From: Alloprevotella tannerae
GTDB lineage: Bacteria > Bacteroidota > Bacteroidia > Bacteroidales > Bacteroidaceae
DNA length: 64,000 nucleotides
Assembly: GCA_015259125.1 (NCBI GenBank)
Contig: JABZGR010000008.1
Span: 21,941 to 85,940 of the forward strand
Direction: 5' to 3'
Shown here: piece by piece, positions 8,059 through 17,273 of the stretch
How positions within the stretch are numbered: position 1 is the first letter of the stretch
Layout: every line of letters starts with the position of its first letter
Notes under the pieces: model-generated
Seen by the model: the letters and a program-made list of their open reading frames with translations, nothing else
Database searches by the model: none
Told to the model about the DNA's origin: nothing
Made by a program: the position numbers and the translations under genes

Positions 8059-8940
8059 GTGAAATCAGGTTTTGTAAATATTGTAGGTAATCCGAACGTC
8101 GGGAAGTCTACACTGATGAACTTATTTGTGGGTGAACGCATTTCTATTGCGACCTTTAAGGCGCAAACAACGCGCCACCGGATCTTAGGTATCGTCAATA
8201 AACCCGATGCACAAATCATCTTTTCTGATACGCCAGGCGTTTTAAAGCCCAATTATAAGATGCAAAAGGCAATGCTTACATTCTCTGAATCTGCATTGAC
8301 TGATGCCGACATCTTATTATATGTTACAGACGTCATTGAAGATCAAGAAAAGAACAAAGAATTTCTTGAGAAGGTCGCAGTAGCAAACGTCCCGGTCTTG
8401 GTTTTGATTAACAAAATCGACCTGTCTGCCCAAAAAGAAGTGGAACAATTGATAAAACAGTGGCAAGCACGCTTACCAAAAGCAGAAATTATCCCACTTT
8501 CTGCCAAGGCAAAGTTTAATACAGATACGGTCTTGCAACGCATTGAAGCACTCTTACCAGAAGGGCCGGCCTATTTTGAAAAAGATCAGTGGACAGATAA
8601 GTCTGCACGCTTCTTTGTTACAGAAATCATCCGGGAAAAGATTCTACTTTATTATGCTAAAGAGATCCCTTATTCCGTTGAAGCTGTTGTCGAACTCTTT
8701 AAAGAAGACGCAAAGAAGATTCATATCAATGCTGTAATCTATGTTGAGCGCGAAAGCCAAAAGGGCATTATCATTGGGCACAAAGGCATAGCTTTAAAAA
8801 AAGTGTCTACAGAAGCTCGAAAGTCCTTGGAGCGTTTCTTCAACAAAAGCATATATTTGGAAGTCTTTGTGAAAGTCAATAAAGATTGGCGCAACAACGA
8901 ACGCGCGTTGGAAGGATTTGGATATAAACTGAAGGACTAA
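8059..8940 (+). CDS. era: GTPase Era
   Basis: Era binds the 3' end of 16S rRNA and helps assemble the small ribosomal subunit. The 293-aa protein has the G1 P-loop GNPNVGKST, G3 DTPG, G4 NKID, and a C-terminal KH domain with IIIGHKG at about 235-241. It starts with GTG at 8059; no ATG in the frame gives a complete G1 region. It lies 59 nt after fabH and 26 nt before der, the second GTPase of the group. Confidence 0.96.
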   Translation: MKSGFVNIVGNPNVGKSTLMNLFVGERISIATFKAQTTRHRILGIVNKPDAQIIFSDTPGVLKPNYKMQKAMLTFSESALTDADILLYVTDVIEDQEKNKEFLEKVAVANVPVLVLINKIDLSAQKEVEQLIKQWQARLPKAEIIPLSAKAKFNTDTVLQRIEALLPEGPAYFEKDQWTDKSARFFVTEIIREKILLYYAKEIPYSVEAVVELFKEDAKKIHINAVIYVERESQKGIIIGHKGIALKKVSTEARKSLERFFNKSIYLEVFVKVNKDWRNNERALEGFGYKLKD

Positions 8941-8966
8941 ACATCCACACTCTTAAAAGAACAGAA

Positions 8967-10280
8967 ATGAACAAACTTGTAGCAATAGTAGGCCGTCCGA
9001 ATGTCGGAAAGTCGACGCTTTTTAATCGCTTGACCGGTACTCGGCAGGCCATTGTCAGCGAAGAGGCCGGCACAACCAGAGATCGACAATACGGCAAGTG
9101 CGAATGGGGCGGACAAGTCTTCTCTATTGTAGATACCGGTGGATGGGTGGTCAACTCCGACGATATTTTTGAAGGCGAAATACGAAAACAAGTATTGGTT
9201 GCTACAGAAGAGGCCGATCTGATTCTTTTTCTCGTAGATAATCAAACAGGCATTACGGACTTGGATGAAGACGTTGCTATGATTCTCCGTCAAGCCAACA
9301 TCCCGGTTATTTTATGCGCAAACAAAATCGAAAACAACATTGACCGATATAATGCGTCCGAGTTCTATAAGTTGGGATTAGGAGAGCCAAACTGCCTTTC
9401 TGCTATCACTGGAAGTGGAACCGGAGATTTACTCGACACGATTATAGAACGCCTCGGGACGGATCAGACGGAAGAAGAAGAGAACAACATCCCCCACTTT
9501 GCTATCGTAGGACGCCCCAATGCAGGAAAGAGCAGCTTAATTAACGCCTTTATCGGCGAAGAGCGCAATATTGTGACCGACATAGCAGGCACAACGCGCG
9601 ATTCTATCCTCACACGCTATGACAAATTTGGCTTTGACTTTTACTTAGTCGACACAGCCGGCATCCGTAAGAAAGGAAAGGTCAATGAAGATTTGGAATT
9701 TTATTCCGTAATGCGCTCTATTCGCGCCATTGAACACTCCGATGTTTGCATCCTACTCATCGATGCTACACGAGGCATTGAAAGTCAGGATATGAATATC
9801 TTCAAAGTCATTCAGAAGAACAACAAAAGTCTTGTCGTAGCCATCAATAAATGGGATATAGCAGAGAATAAATCTCAAGATGCTATCAAACATTTTATAG
9901 AAGTGATCAAAAGCCGTATGGCTCCATTCGATGATTTCCCTATTGTGTTCTGTTCTGCATTGACAAAACAGCGGATCTATAAAGTATTGGAAACGGCTAA
10001 AGAAGTTTACGTTCAGCGAAAGATGCATATCAACACATCTAAGCTCAATGAGGAACTACTCCCACTGATCGAAGCCTATCCTCCACCCTCTATCAAGGGA
10101 AAATTCATCAAAATAAAATACTGCAGCCAACTTCCGGATACGCAAATTCCGTCTTTTGTTTTCTATGCTAATTTGCCGCAATACGTAAAAGACCCGTACA
10201 AGCGTTTTCTTGAAAATAAGATCAGAGAGAAATGGAACTTTTCCGGTACGCCAATCAACATTTTCATTCGTCAAAAATAA
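8967..10280 (+). CDS. der: Ribosome-assembly GTPase Der (EngA)
   Basis: Der has two tandem GTPase domains and a KH-like end and acts in 50S subunit maturation. Both P-loops are seen: GRPNVGKST near the start and GRPNAGKSS at about residue 180. G3 motifs DTGG and DTAG and G4 motifs NKIE and NKWD are present. The 437-aa length is standard. Its last 49 nt overlap the start of the next gene in another frame. Confidence 0.96.
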   Translation: MNKLVAIVGRPNVGKSTLFNRLTGTRQAIVSEEAGTTRDRQYGKCEWGGQVFSIVDTGGWVVNSDDIFEGEIRKQVLVATEEADLILFLVDNQTGITDLDEDVAMILRQANIPVILCANKIENNIDRYNASEFYKLGLGEPNCLSAITGSGTGDLLDTIIERLGTDQTEEEENNIPHFAIVGRPNAGKSSLINAFIGEERNIVTDIAGTTRDSILTRYDKFGFDFYLVDTAGIRKKGKVNEDLEFYSVMRSIRAIEHSDVCILLIDATRGIESQDMNIFKVIQKNNKSLVVAINKWDIAENKSQDAIKHFIEVIKSRMAPFDDFPIVFCSALTKQRIYKVLETAKEVYVQRKMHINTSKLNEELLPLIEAYPPPSIKGKFIKIKYCSQLPDTQIPSFVFYANLPQYVKDPYKRFLENKIREKWNFSGTPINIFIRQK

Positions 10281-10693
10281 GACGAAGGCTCGGATTGCTA
10301 CTGGCTACATCTGTTTTACTTATCAGTGTTGCTTGCAGCAAAAAAGCTTCTCCCGAAAACCGTCCGACGCCTCCTCCGCCAACAACGGAAGAGGTGATGG
10401 CTCTTTACGAGCTATATCGCCAAGGCAATTATCAAGCTTGCGTAGAAGTTATGGCTTCTTGCGAAGGAAAACCAGCCACTTACCGTAAAGAGATGGAGTG
10501 GATGCTAAAGCAGCACGCAGACAACAAGAAAAAGGAAACTGGCGGCATAACCCAAGCGACATTGAGTCGTATAACGCTTCACGATAATGGAAATATGGCG
10601 AACATATTCTTAAATATCACCTACAAGGACAATACGACAGAAGAGATCATCTGGCAACTAGTCTATGTACACGACAAATGGCGCCTACGATAA
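10232..10693 (+). CDS. DUF4878-like lipoprotein
   Basis: A 153-aa protein with a basic stretch KIRRR, a hydrophobic helix (20-34) and a lipobox-like ISVAC, giving a lipidated cysteine at residue 35, then a proline-rich linker. The rest (MALYELYRQGNYQ..., EEIIWQLVYVHDKWRL) resembles small DUF4878 lipoproteins of Bacteroidetes with a cystatin/NTF2-like fold; function unknown. The first 16 codons lie inside the 3' end of der. No ATG occurs between this start and the lipobox, although TTG just before the hydrophobic core is possible. Translation is probably coupled to der. Confidence 0.75.
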   Translation: MELFRYANQHFHSSKIRRRLGLLLATSVLLISVACSKKASPENRPTPPPPTTEEVMALYELYRQGNYQACVEVMASCEGKPATYRKEMEWMLKQHADNKKKETGGITQATLSRITLHDNGNMANIFLNITYKDNTTEEIIWQLVYVHDKWRLR

Positions 10694-10734
10694 TCATTCT
10701 TTCAAAGCCTTTCGTAGATCTATATAAAAATAAT

Positions 10735-10775
10735 TACTGCTCGAGAAACGACAAACTTGCGTTTTTCGAGCAGTA
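10735..10775 (+). terminator. Terminator of the fabH-era-der-lipoprotein group
   Basis: A 16-bp stem (10735-10750 with 10760-10775, one G-T pair) closed by a 9-nt loop. The T-tract after it is weak (TTGTATAT), but the stem is strong and lies 42 nt after the last gene. From here to 11017 the sequence is AT-rich and I see no gene or RNA. Confidence 0.65.
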
Positions 10776-11017
10776 TTGTATATAATAATCTCCCCTATCT
10801 ATAAGAATCAAGTTGTTTGATCAAGAATTAAGGCCATCTCATCTTCCATTTTTTATCCATATATCTCACAAGAGTAAATACAAATAAATCCTTATAGCAC
10901 AATTACTTAATAAAATTATTTCGACAATTATTATTTCACGATTTGAACAAAAAAACTTCTGATCAACCTTCTTTTTCTCACAACAATCGTTTGACAGATG
11001 ATCAACGTCTAACTTTA

Positions 11018-11163
11018 TGACATTTCGTTTGCTGCCACCAAACTATCGTTTGGCGGCGGCAAACGATAGTTTGATCCCAGCAAACCATTGTTTGGTGGGA
11101 TCAAACGAAACTCACCTATAGATAAAGGATACGTTGGTATCGTTTATCCTTCAAAAAAATAAG
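11018..11163 (+). repeat. Family B palindrome array, copy B1 (21-bp period)
   Basis: Three full CAAACNATNGTTTG palindromes start at 11039, 11060 and 11081, flanked by half units at 11027-11031 (GTTTG) and 11102-11106 (CAAAC). The step is exactly 21 bp throughout, with 7-bp GC-rich linkers. Twenty-six bases after the last CAAAC comes an inverted repeat GATAC/GTATC (11128-11141), then TTCAAA and an A-run. Copy B2 has the same parts at the same distances. It sits in a 669-bp gap between two co-directional genes; a similar trace CAATCGTTTG lies at 10984. Confidence 0.75.
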
Positions 11164-11362
11164 AGAAAAAGAGTTCACTATGCGATATGAGCAAAACATC
11201 CAGCCTCTTCATTATAAATAGTAACAGCTATACTCTCTTTACTTCAAACATACCCAATAGTTAGTAAAACCTACCATTCGGATAAAAACAGATCGTTGTT
11301 CGTTTCTTATCCCAACTTTAATCGTTAACTTCGCAAAAGAAATAAATTTAAGCACTAAGACT

Positions 11363-12247
11363 ATGAAAGGTATCGTACTAGCCGGTGGAAGCGGGACGCG
11401 TCTCTACCCAATTACAAAGGGAACAAGCAAACAAATGCTTCCTATCTACGACAAACCTATGGTTTACTACCCCATCTCTGTTCTTATGTTAGCCGGAATC
11501 AGAGATATTCTAATTATTTCAACCCCTCAAGACCTCCCAGGCTTTAAGAGGTTATTGGGAGATGGATCCGACTATGGCGTAAACTTTGAGTACGCCGAAC
11601 AACCCTCGCCCGACGGATTGGCACAGGCCTTTATTATCGGCGAGGAGTTTATTGGCGATGATAGCGTCTGCCTTATTCTTGGCGATAATATCTTCCAAGG
11701 CAACGGCTTTAGCGAGATGCTTCGACAAAGCGTCAAAATTGCGGAAGATGAAAAGCGCGCTACGGTCTTCGGTTATCGCGTAAACGACCCCGAAAGATAC
11801 GGCGTAGTAGAATTTGACCCACAGGGACGCTGCATCAGTATTGAAGAAAAACCAGCACAACCGAAATCCAACTATGCCGTTGTGGGGCTTTATTTCTACC
11901 CCAACAAAGTTGTTGACGTAGCAAAGCGCATCAAGCCTTCTGCAAGAGGAGAATTGGAAATCACTACGGTAAACGAGTGCTTCTTGAAAGATGATGAACT
12001 CAACGTTATGACGCTAGGGCGAGGTTTTGCTTGGCTCGATACGGGCACTCATGAAAGCTTAAGTGAAGCTTCTACATTCATTGAAGTAATGGAGAAGCGA
12101 ACGGGTTTAAAAATTGCCTGCTTGGAAGGTATTGCCTTTGAGCAAAACTGGATAACAGCGGAGCGTCTGGCGGCAATAGCTGAACCTATGCGTAAAAATC
12201 AATATGGTCAGTACTTACTAAAACTAATTGACGAATCGAAAAAATGA
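11363..12247 (+). CDS. rmlA: Glucose-1-phosphate thymidylyltransferase
   Basis: RmlA makes dTDP-glucose from glucose-1-phosphate and dTTP, the first step of dTDP-rhamnose synthesis. The 294-aa protein begins with the nucleotide-binding motif GGSGTRLYP and keeps TKGTSKQMLPIYDKPMVYY and the catalytic-site stretch ILGDNIF. A -7 element TAACTTCG lies at 11326-11333. rmlB, rmlC and rmlD are not nearby, which is unusual; instead it overlaps a secreted protein by ATGA. Confidence 0.95.
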   Translation: MKGIVLAGGSGTRLYPITKGTSKQMLPIYDKPMVYYPISVLMLAGIRDILIISTPQDLPGFKRLLGDGSDYGVNFEYAEQPSPDGLAQAFIIGEEFIGDDSVCLILGDNIFQGNGFSEMLRQSVKIAEDEKRATVFGYRVNDPERYGVVEFDPQGRCISIEEKPAQPKSNYAVVGLYFYPNKVVDVAKRIKPSARGELEITTVNECFLKDDELNVMTLGRGFAWLDTGTHESLSEASTFIEVMEKRTGLKIACLEGIAFEQNWITAERLAAIAEPMRKNQYGQYLLKLIDESKK

Positions 12248-14079
12248 GTCTAAGATTCAGATTGATCGCACTTTCTATTAGCGGTCTGCTTATCTTGGGG
12301 CAAATGAAGGCCCAAAGTAAGCAGCAATTGCCTCATCGAGATAAATACGTCAGAGTTAGTGATTTCGGGCAACTTCCTGCTAATGCTCGATATTTGATTG
12401 GTGTAAAAAATGAGGACAATAAGATCTATTTTCTCTCCTCTATAGCTTATAAGATCGGCAAGGGAGGGAAACTCACAGCAACCTTAACTGAACATCTTAC
12501 AAGCGATACCGTGTTTTCTCCTTCCCCTGAAATTTGCTGGCAGATTGAAGAAAAAGAGAAAAAAAAACAATGGAGTATCACATCAATCAAAGAAGAAAAA
12601 TACCTCAACTACAACAACAAGGATCAAACCGGCGTCTACTTAGACTCAAAGCGTGTATATTGGGATCTGACTCTCTTAGAGGAAGGACAAATAAAGTTAT
12701 CAAATACAGTAGGACATAGTACGCGCTACTTAGGCTTTAACCCTATACAAGGTGAGGACTACGGATATTTTGGCAACTACAAAACTTGCCAAAGCGATAC
12801 TTTGCTCATCTTTATGCACGACTTGACGCTAAGTGAAAAAAAAGGAGAATTGCAAATGCCCGCAGATAGCGATCGCATTGCCTTCATAGCCGACACATTA
12901 ATTGATGGTCGACTACCACGAAGCGAGTACTTGTTATCAGATGGAAAAATAGCTGTAGATGGTTATGATACTTGGACATATCTGGCTGTATCCCAAAATG
13001 CTTTTTATTTGCAATCCAGCACGTCAGAATACCTACGCCACGATTTAATAAAGGGAGAAAAACAACTTTGGTACAATTGGAATGGATTGATTTCTACAAG
13101 TCAAGATACGCCACGTTGCCTTGTATGGGATAAAAAGCAGCGTAAATTGGCTGTTGTTGACCCTTATGAAGCTGAAATATTGTCATTTGAACCTGTTTAT
13201 TTTGTCGCCGTTGCAGATCCAATGAGCGAAGACTTGAAAAATGGTATCAAAACTTTGTCAGGAGGCTGGAGTGCGCATCACTTAGCTGAATTAGATTGGC
13301 AAAATGTACGAGCTTTAGATCTAAGAAATGCTACGCTACCAGCACACCCCTTGGCCTTTAAGCACCAACCATCAAAGGCAAACCAGCCGATTTACGTTAG
13401 CAAAAAAGAAAAAGAAATTGTGCCTGAAGCTTGGTCTTTCGTAATTGCAGAAGACTTACTACTTGCGGATGTTTACTTGCAAGATAAAGAGCCACTTTAT
13501 GTTCCTTACCCTTTCAACTTAGACGGCCATACAATAACTTATGAGCGCGAGATGATCGATGGCAATTGGGAGACTTTATGTTTACCCTTCACTGTCGATG
13601 ATTGGTCCAAGTCTTTTGATGTGCAAGAACTGGTTAAAATCACGCAAAATGGAACTAAGTTAGATTTAGGTTTTGACAAAGCCCAAAAGATCCAAGCCAA
13701 CCAACCTGTAATCTTAAGGGGAAAAGGCAAACTTAAATTGCAAGCTCGCGAAGGTATCGTTGTCACGCAAGAGTCAGAAGGAATCTTCAAAGGCAATTAC
13801 GACAGCAAAGACATTAACCAAGCCTATTTGCTCAGCAACGACGGTAATTCTTTTGTAAATGCAGCATCAGGAAGCCATTTAAGTCCATTCCGCGCTTATA
13901 TCCTATTAGATAAGGATTACAAAACGATTGACGTAAAATACAATATAATAACACAGATTCGCCCGCAACAAGTCACTAGTCGAGATAAAATTTTATATTC
14001 CATCGACGGCATCAGACAATTGTCTACAAAACGGCAGGGCATTTACATCGTTGATGGTCAGAAGATCATCATAAAATAA
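12244..14079 (+). CDS. Large secreted protein of unknown function
   Basis: A 611-aa protein with a signal peptide (about residues 1-23, hydrophobic IALSISGLLILG and a likely cut near MKAQ). The middle is rich in short beta-strand-like segments. From about residue 430, GNWETLCLPFTVDDW resembles a module seen in many secreted Bacteroidales proteins, and the end (YSIDGIRQ... GIYIVDGQKIIIK) looks like the short C-terminal beta domain common in these proteins, with some likeness to sorting domains. No enzyme motif was found. The start overlaps the rmlA stop, so the two are coexpressed, but why is not clear. Confidence 0.85.
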   Translation: MSLRFRLIALSISGLLILGQMKAQSKQQLPHRDKYVRVSDFGQLPANARYLIGVKNEDNKIYFLSSIAYKIGKGGKLTATLTEHLTSDTVFSPSPEICWQIEEKEKKKQWSITSIKEEKYLNYNNKDQTGVYLDSKRVYWDLTLLEEGQIKLSNTVGHSTRYLGFNPIQGEDYGYFGNYKTCQSDTLLIFMHDLTLSEKKGELQMPADSDRIAFIADTLIDGRLPRSEYLLSDGKIAVDGYDTWTYLAVSQNAFYLQSSTSEYLRHDLIKGEKQLWYNWNGLISTSQDTPRCLVWDKKQRKLAVVDPYEAEILSFEPVYFVAVADPMSEDLKNGIKTLSGGWSAHHLAELDWQNVRALDLRNATLPAHPLAFKHQPSKANQPIYVSKKEKEIVPEAWSFVIAEDLLLADVYLQDKEPLYVPYPFNLDGHTITYEREMIDGNWETLCLPFTVDDWSKSFDVQELVKITQNGTKLDLGFDKAQKIQANQPVILRGKGKLKLQAREGIVVTQESEGIFKGNYDSKDINQAYLLSNDGNSFVNAASGSHLSPFRAYILLDKDYKTIDVKYNIITQIRPQQVTSRDKILYSIDGIRQLSTKRQGIYIVDGQKIIIK

Positions 14080-14109
14080 GTTCTAAAGAACACAAAAAGA
14101 TTCTGGAAA

Positions 14110-14553
14110 ATGACAATTGCAATAGATTTTGATGGAACAATAGTAGAGCATCACTATCCTGAGATTGGAAGAGAGATTCCTTTTGCTATAGAAACTTTGA
14201 AACGCTTAATCAAAGACGGACATAAGCTTATCCTTTGGACAGTAAGAGAAGGAGAACTTTTGCAAGAGGCTGTAGATTGGTGTGGCACAAGAGGTGTGCA
14301 TTTTTATAAAGTAAATCGCGACTGGGATGAGAACGATGAGGAAGAACATCTAGGCTCAGATTCGGGCCATCGCAAATATAGCAGAAAAATTAAGGCAGAT
14401 CTTTTCATTGACGACAGAAATATTGGTGGACTTCCCGAATGGACGGCAATTTATGATATTATTTCTAAGCGGATTTCTTATGAGCAGTATCTAAGAGAGC
14501 AAGTAAAAGAAGAGAAACCCGCAAAGCCTTCTTTCTGGAGTCGTTTTAAATAA
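14110..14553 (+). CDS. BT0820-like HAD-superfamily phosphatase
   Basis: A 147-aa minimal HAD protein. Motif I is DFDGT (residues 7-11; D7 is the expected nucleophile, D9 the acid/base), LILWTVREG serves as motif II, and DLFIDDRNIGG supplies the metal-binding aspartates. There is no cap domain. It resembles the Bacteroides protein BT0820, whose structure is known but whose substrate is not. Polynucleotide-kinase-like phosphatases are a related group. It follows the secreted protein by 30 nt. Confidence 0.85.
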   Translation: MTIAIDFDGTIVEHHYPEIGREIPFAIETLKRLIKDGHKLILWTVREGELLQEAVDWCGTRGVHFYKVNRDWDENDEEEHLGSDSGHRKYSRKIKADLFIDDRNIGGLPEWTAIYDIISKRISYEQYLREQVKEEKPAKPSFWSRFK

Positions 14554-14595
14554 ACAAGAGTCCTGACGTGACACATTATATTAATTAAAAGAAGC

Positions 14596-16119
14596 ATGAA
14601 AGTCTTTTCTCAGCGACAAATAAAGGAGTTAGAAAACTACACAATTGAGAACGAAGCTATTGCGGCGATAGATTTGATGGAGCGCGCTGCAAAGAAAGTT
14701 GCTGCAACTATTATAAAACACTACGATAACTCTCACGGGATTATTGTTTTCGCAGGGCCGGGCAACAATGGTGGAGATGCATTGGCTACGGCACGTCTTT
14801 TAGCGCTCGAAAACTATAAAGTAGAAGTTTATCTCTTTAATCCGAACGATCACTTAAGTGCAGATTGTGAGGCGAACAAGCAACGCTTAGACACATTACC
14901 CAATATCAGCTTCAACGAAGTAACATCAAAATTTGAACCCCCTCAATTAAACAAGGACGATATTATTATTGATGGCTTGTTCGGAATCGGCCTCAACAAA
15001 CCTCTAAGCGGCGGTTTTGCGGCTTTGGTACAATTTATAAACACGGCTGCTATAGAAGTCATTGCGATCGATATGCCTTCCGGCTTGTTCTGTAATGACA
15101 ACTCCGATAATGATAAACGGAATATTATCCGCGCGACACGCACTATCACATTCCATTCCCCAAAGCTATCCCAACTTTTAGCCGACAATCAAGAATACAT
15201 TGGTAAACTCGAAGTTTTCGATATTGGTTTGTCTGAGGAAAAAAGCAAAGAACTATACTCCGATTTTGAAATCATAGAAGCAGAACAAGTTGCAGCAATG
15301 ATCAAATCACGCAATGCTTTTGGGCATAAAGGAAGCTTTGGGCACGCATTGCTGATTGCAGGCCACTATGGTATGGCCGGAGCAGCAGTACTTGCTGCGA
15401 AAGCTAGTCTGCGTTCCGGACTTGGCAAGCTAACGCTCCATACCCCAATTAAGAATAACGACATCTTACAAACAGCAATTCCGGAAGCCATCCTCAGTCA
15501 TGACTTCAGTGAGACCATTTTCACAACTGCAATATCCGGCGATACTTACAACGCCATCTGTTTAGGCCCCGGATTAGGCAAAGAACCCGACACGGCATTA
15601 GCTGTTTTAGAACAGCTACAAATGAGCAAAAAAGTTCCTTTAGTGGTAGATGCAGATGCGCTCAACATTCTCGGCGAACACAAGAGTTGGTTACAAGAAC
15701 TACCACCTGCGACAATCTTAACCCCTCATCCCGCAGAATTTCGACGGATACAAAGCGGAAGTACAGATGCATTCACACTTTTAGTTGACGCACAAACATT
15801 GGCGCAACGTCTAAACATAATCATCATCCTAAAAGGGCATTATACAGCAATATGTGCCCCTAATGGAAAAACCTTTTTCAATCCTACCGGCAACAGCGGT
15901 ATGGCTACAGCCGGCAGCGGCGATGTTCTCTCCGGAATCATTACGAGTCTTCTCGCACAGCAATACAGCCCTATCGAAGCGAGTCTATTAGGCGTTTATC
16001 TTCATGGTTTAGCAGGAGATTTAGCACAGGCTGATTTAGAAGAAGAATGCCTTATTGCTTCTGACATCATTAAATATCTCCCACTTGCTTTCAAGCAGCT
16101 CAAGTCCCTTCACAAATGA
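14596..16119 (+). CDS. nnr: Bifunctional NAD(P)H-hydrate epimerase / ADP-dependent dehydratase
   Basis: This enzyme repairs damaged, hydrated NAD(P)H. The N-terminal half (about 1-215) is a YjeF_N epimerase with GPGNNGGDALATAR and the DGLFGIGLN loop. The C-terminal half (about 230-507) is the ribokinase-like dehydratase with VDADALN, LTPHPAEF and GMATAGSGDVLSG, where the last aspartate is catalytic. The fusion and the 507-aa length are usual. Its stop overlaps the next start (ATGA). Confidence 0.95.
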   Translation: MKVFSQRQIKELENYTIENEAIAAIDLMERAAKKVAATIIKHYDNSHGIIVFAGPGNNGGDALATARLLALENYKVEVYLFNPNDHLSADCEANKQRLDTLPNISFNEVTSKFEPPQLNKDDIIIDGLFGIGLNKPLSGGFAALVQFINTAAIEVIAIDMPSGLFCNDNSDNDKRNIIRATRTITFHSPKLSQLLADNQEYIGKLEVFDIGLSEEKSKELYSDFEIIEAEQVAAMIKSRNAFGHKGSFGHALLIAGHYGMAGAAVLAAKASLRSGLGKLTLHTPIKNNDILQTAIPEAILSHDFSETIFTTAISGDTYNAICLGPGLGKEPDTALAVLEQLQMSKKVPLVVDADALNILGEHKSWLQELPPATILTPHPAEFRRIQSGSTDAFTLLVDAQTLAQRLNIIIILKGHYTAICAPNGKTFFNPTGNSGMATAGSGDVLSGIITSLLAQQYSPIEASLLGVYLHGLAGDLAQADLEEECLIASDIIKYLPLAFKQLKSLHK

Positions 16120-17180
16120 AAAAGATCACTTTCCTCCTCTTACTCCTCATACCCTGCCTTTTGACGGCACAAACTGAAGTAAAAGATTACGAACCGGGCA
16201 TTACTGAAGAAGGCATTACGTATTTCTTGCCAAAGACAGAGTTTTATTTAGTCATTACGACTACGCGCACGACGCAATACCCCGGAGAACTCGCTCCCTT
16301 TGCGGCGCGCTATCTTAAGTTGAATCCGGTTGCACTTCATAAGGAGGAACTTTGGAAAATGCAGCACGTAAATCTCGTTGCATCAGGGGTCGCAGATCGC
16401 GATCAAGCCTTTTCCATCAAACTGAAGAACAAGACATCTGCACCGCTGGTCGCTCTAGCACGCGACGGCAGACTATTAGCGATCAATGCTGACGCGCAGA
16501 CTTCGACGATAATACCACAACCAAAGCAAGTAGACGATAAACGCCCTTTGGAAGATCCGACTAAATATAAAACGCAAGAGATTTTAGCGGCCGGAAGCAA
16601 GGAAAAAATGGCAGAATTAACGGCAAATGAAATCTTCGACATTAGAGAAAGCCGCTCTCAACTCTCAAAGGGACAAGCTGATTATATGCCAAAAGATGGA
16701 GAGCAACTAAAATTGATGCTCGCCAATCTAGATCGGCAGGAAGAAGGCTTGTTGAAACTCTTTACAGGAACGGATCGCACAGACACCGTAACGTTTGTTT
16801 TAAAAATCACTTTTGATCACGCTTTTGAAAATAAGATCATCGGTCGGTTTTCTAAGTTCTTAGGCTTAGTAGATGCTAACAATCTAGCGGGTGCCCCCAT
16901 CTATCTCTCAATCGAAGAGCAGAAAGACGCACCCGAGCCCAAGGAAAACAACGATAAGCCTCAAAAAGTTATCCCCGGCGTACGCTATTGTGTCCCGGGA
17001 AAAGCCCTGATTCGCTTAAAGAGCGACGACAAAGAATACTTGAAGACCATACTGCCTGTTGCCCAATTCGGGAAAATAGAAAATTTGGGTAATGAATTAT
17101 TCAACAAGCACTTTAACACACACGTTATCTTCGATGAAACAACCGGTGGAATCATAAAAATTACTTCAGACGAGCAATAA
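16116..17180 (+). CDS. DUF4831-family secreted protein
   Basis: A 354-aa protein with a clear signal peptide (MKKITFLLLLLIPCLLTAQ, cut after about residue 19) and the family start EGITYFLPKTEFYLVI. Later it has GVRYCVPGKALIRL near residue 290. DUF4831 is almost restricted to Bacteroidetes and has no assigned function; a periplasmic location is likely. It overlaps the NAD(P)HX repair gene by four bases and ends the group, with a strong terminator 28 nt on. Confidence 0.88.
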   Translation: MKKITFLLLLLIPCLLTAQTEVKDYEPGITEEGITYFLPKTEFYLVITTTRTTQYPGELAPFAARYLKLNPVALHKEELWKMQHVNLVASGVADRDQAFSIKLKNKTSAPLVALARDGRLLAINADAQTSTIIPQPKQVDDKRPLEDPTKYKTQEILAAGSKEKMAELTANEIFDIRESRSQLSKGQADYMPKDGEQLKLMLANLDRQEEGLLKLFTGTDRTDTVTFVLKITFDHAFENKIIGRFSKFLGLVDANNLAGAPIYLSIEEQKDAPEPKENNDKPQKVIPGVRYCVPGKALIRLKSDDKEYLKTILPVAQFGKIENLGNELFNKHFNTHVIFDETTGGIIKITSDEQ

Positions 17181-17208
17181 GTAAGCTTCTGAAGTTATGT
17201 TTCTATCA

Positions 17209-17250
17209 TCCCATTGCTGAACGCCTCAACCTAAGCGTTCAGCAATGGGA
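17209..17250 (+). terminator. Terminator after the DUF4831 gene
   Basis: A perfect 16-bp stem (17209-17224 with 17235-17250) with a 10-nt loop, followed by CTTTTTAT. It separates this gene from the convergent Fur-family gene. Confidence 0.9.
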
Positions 17251-17273
17251 CTTTTTATAAGGTTATTGCTATA

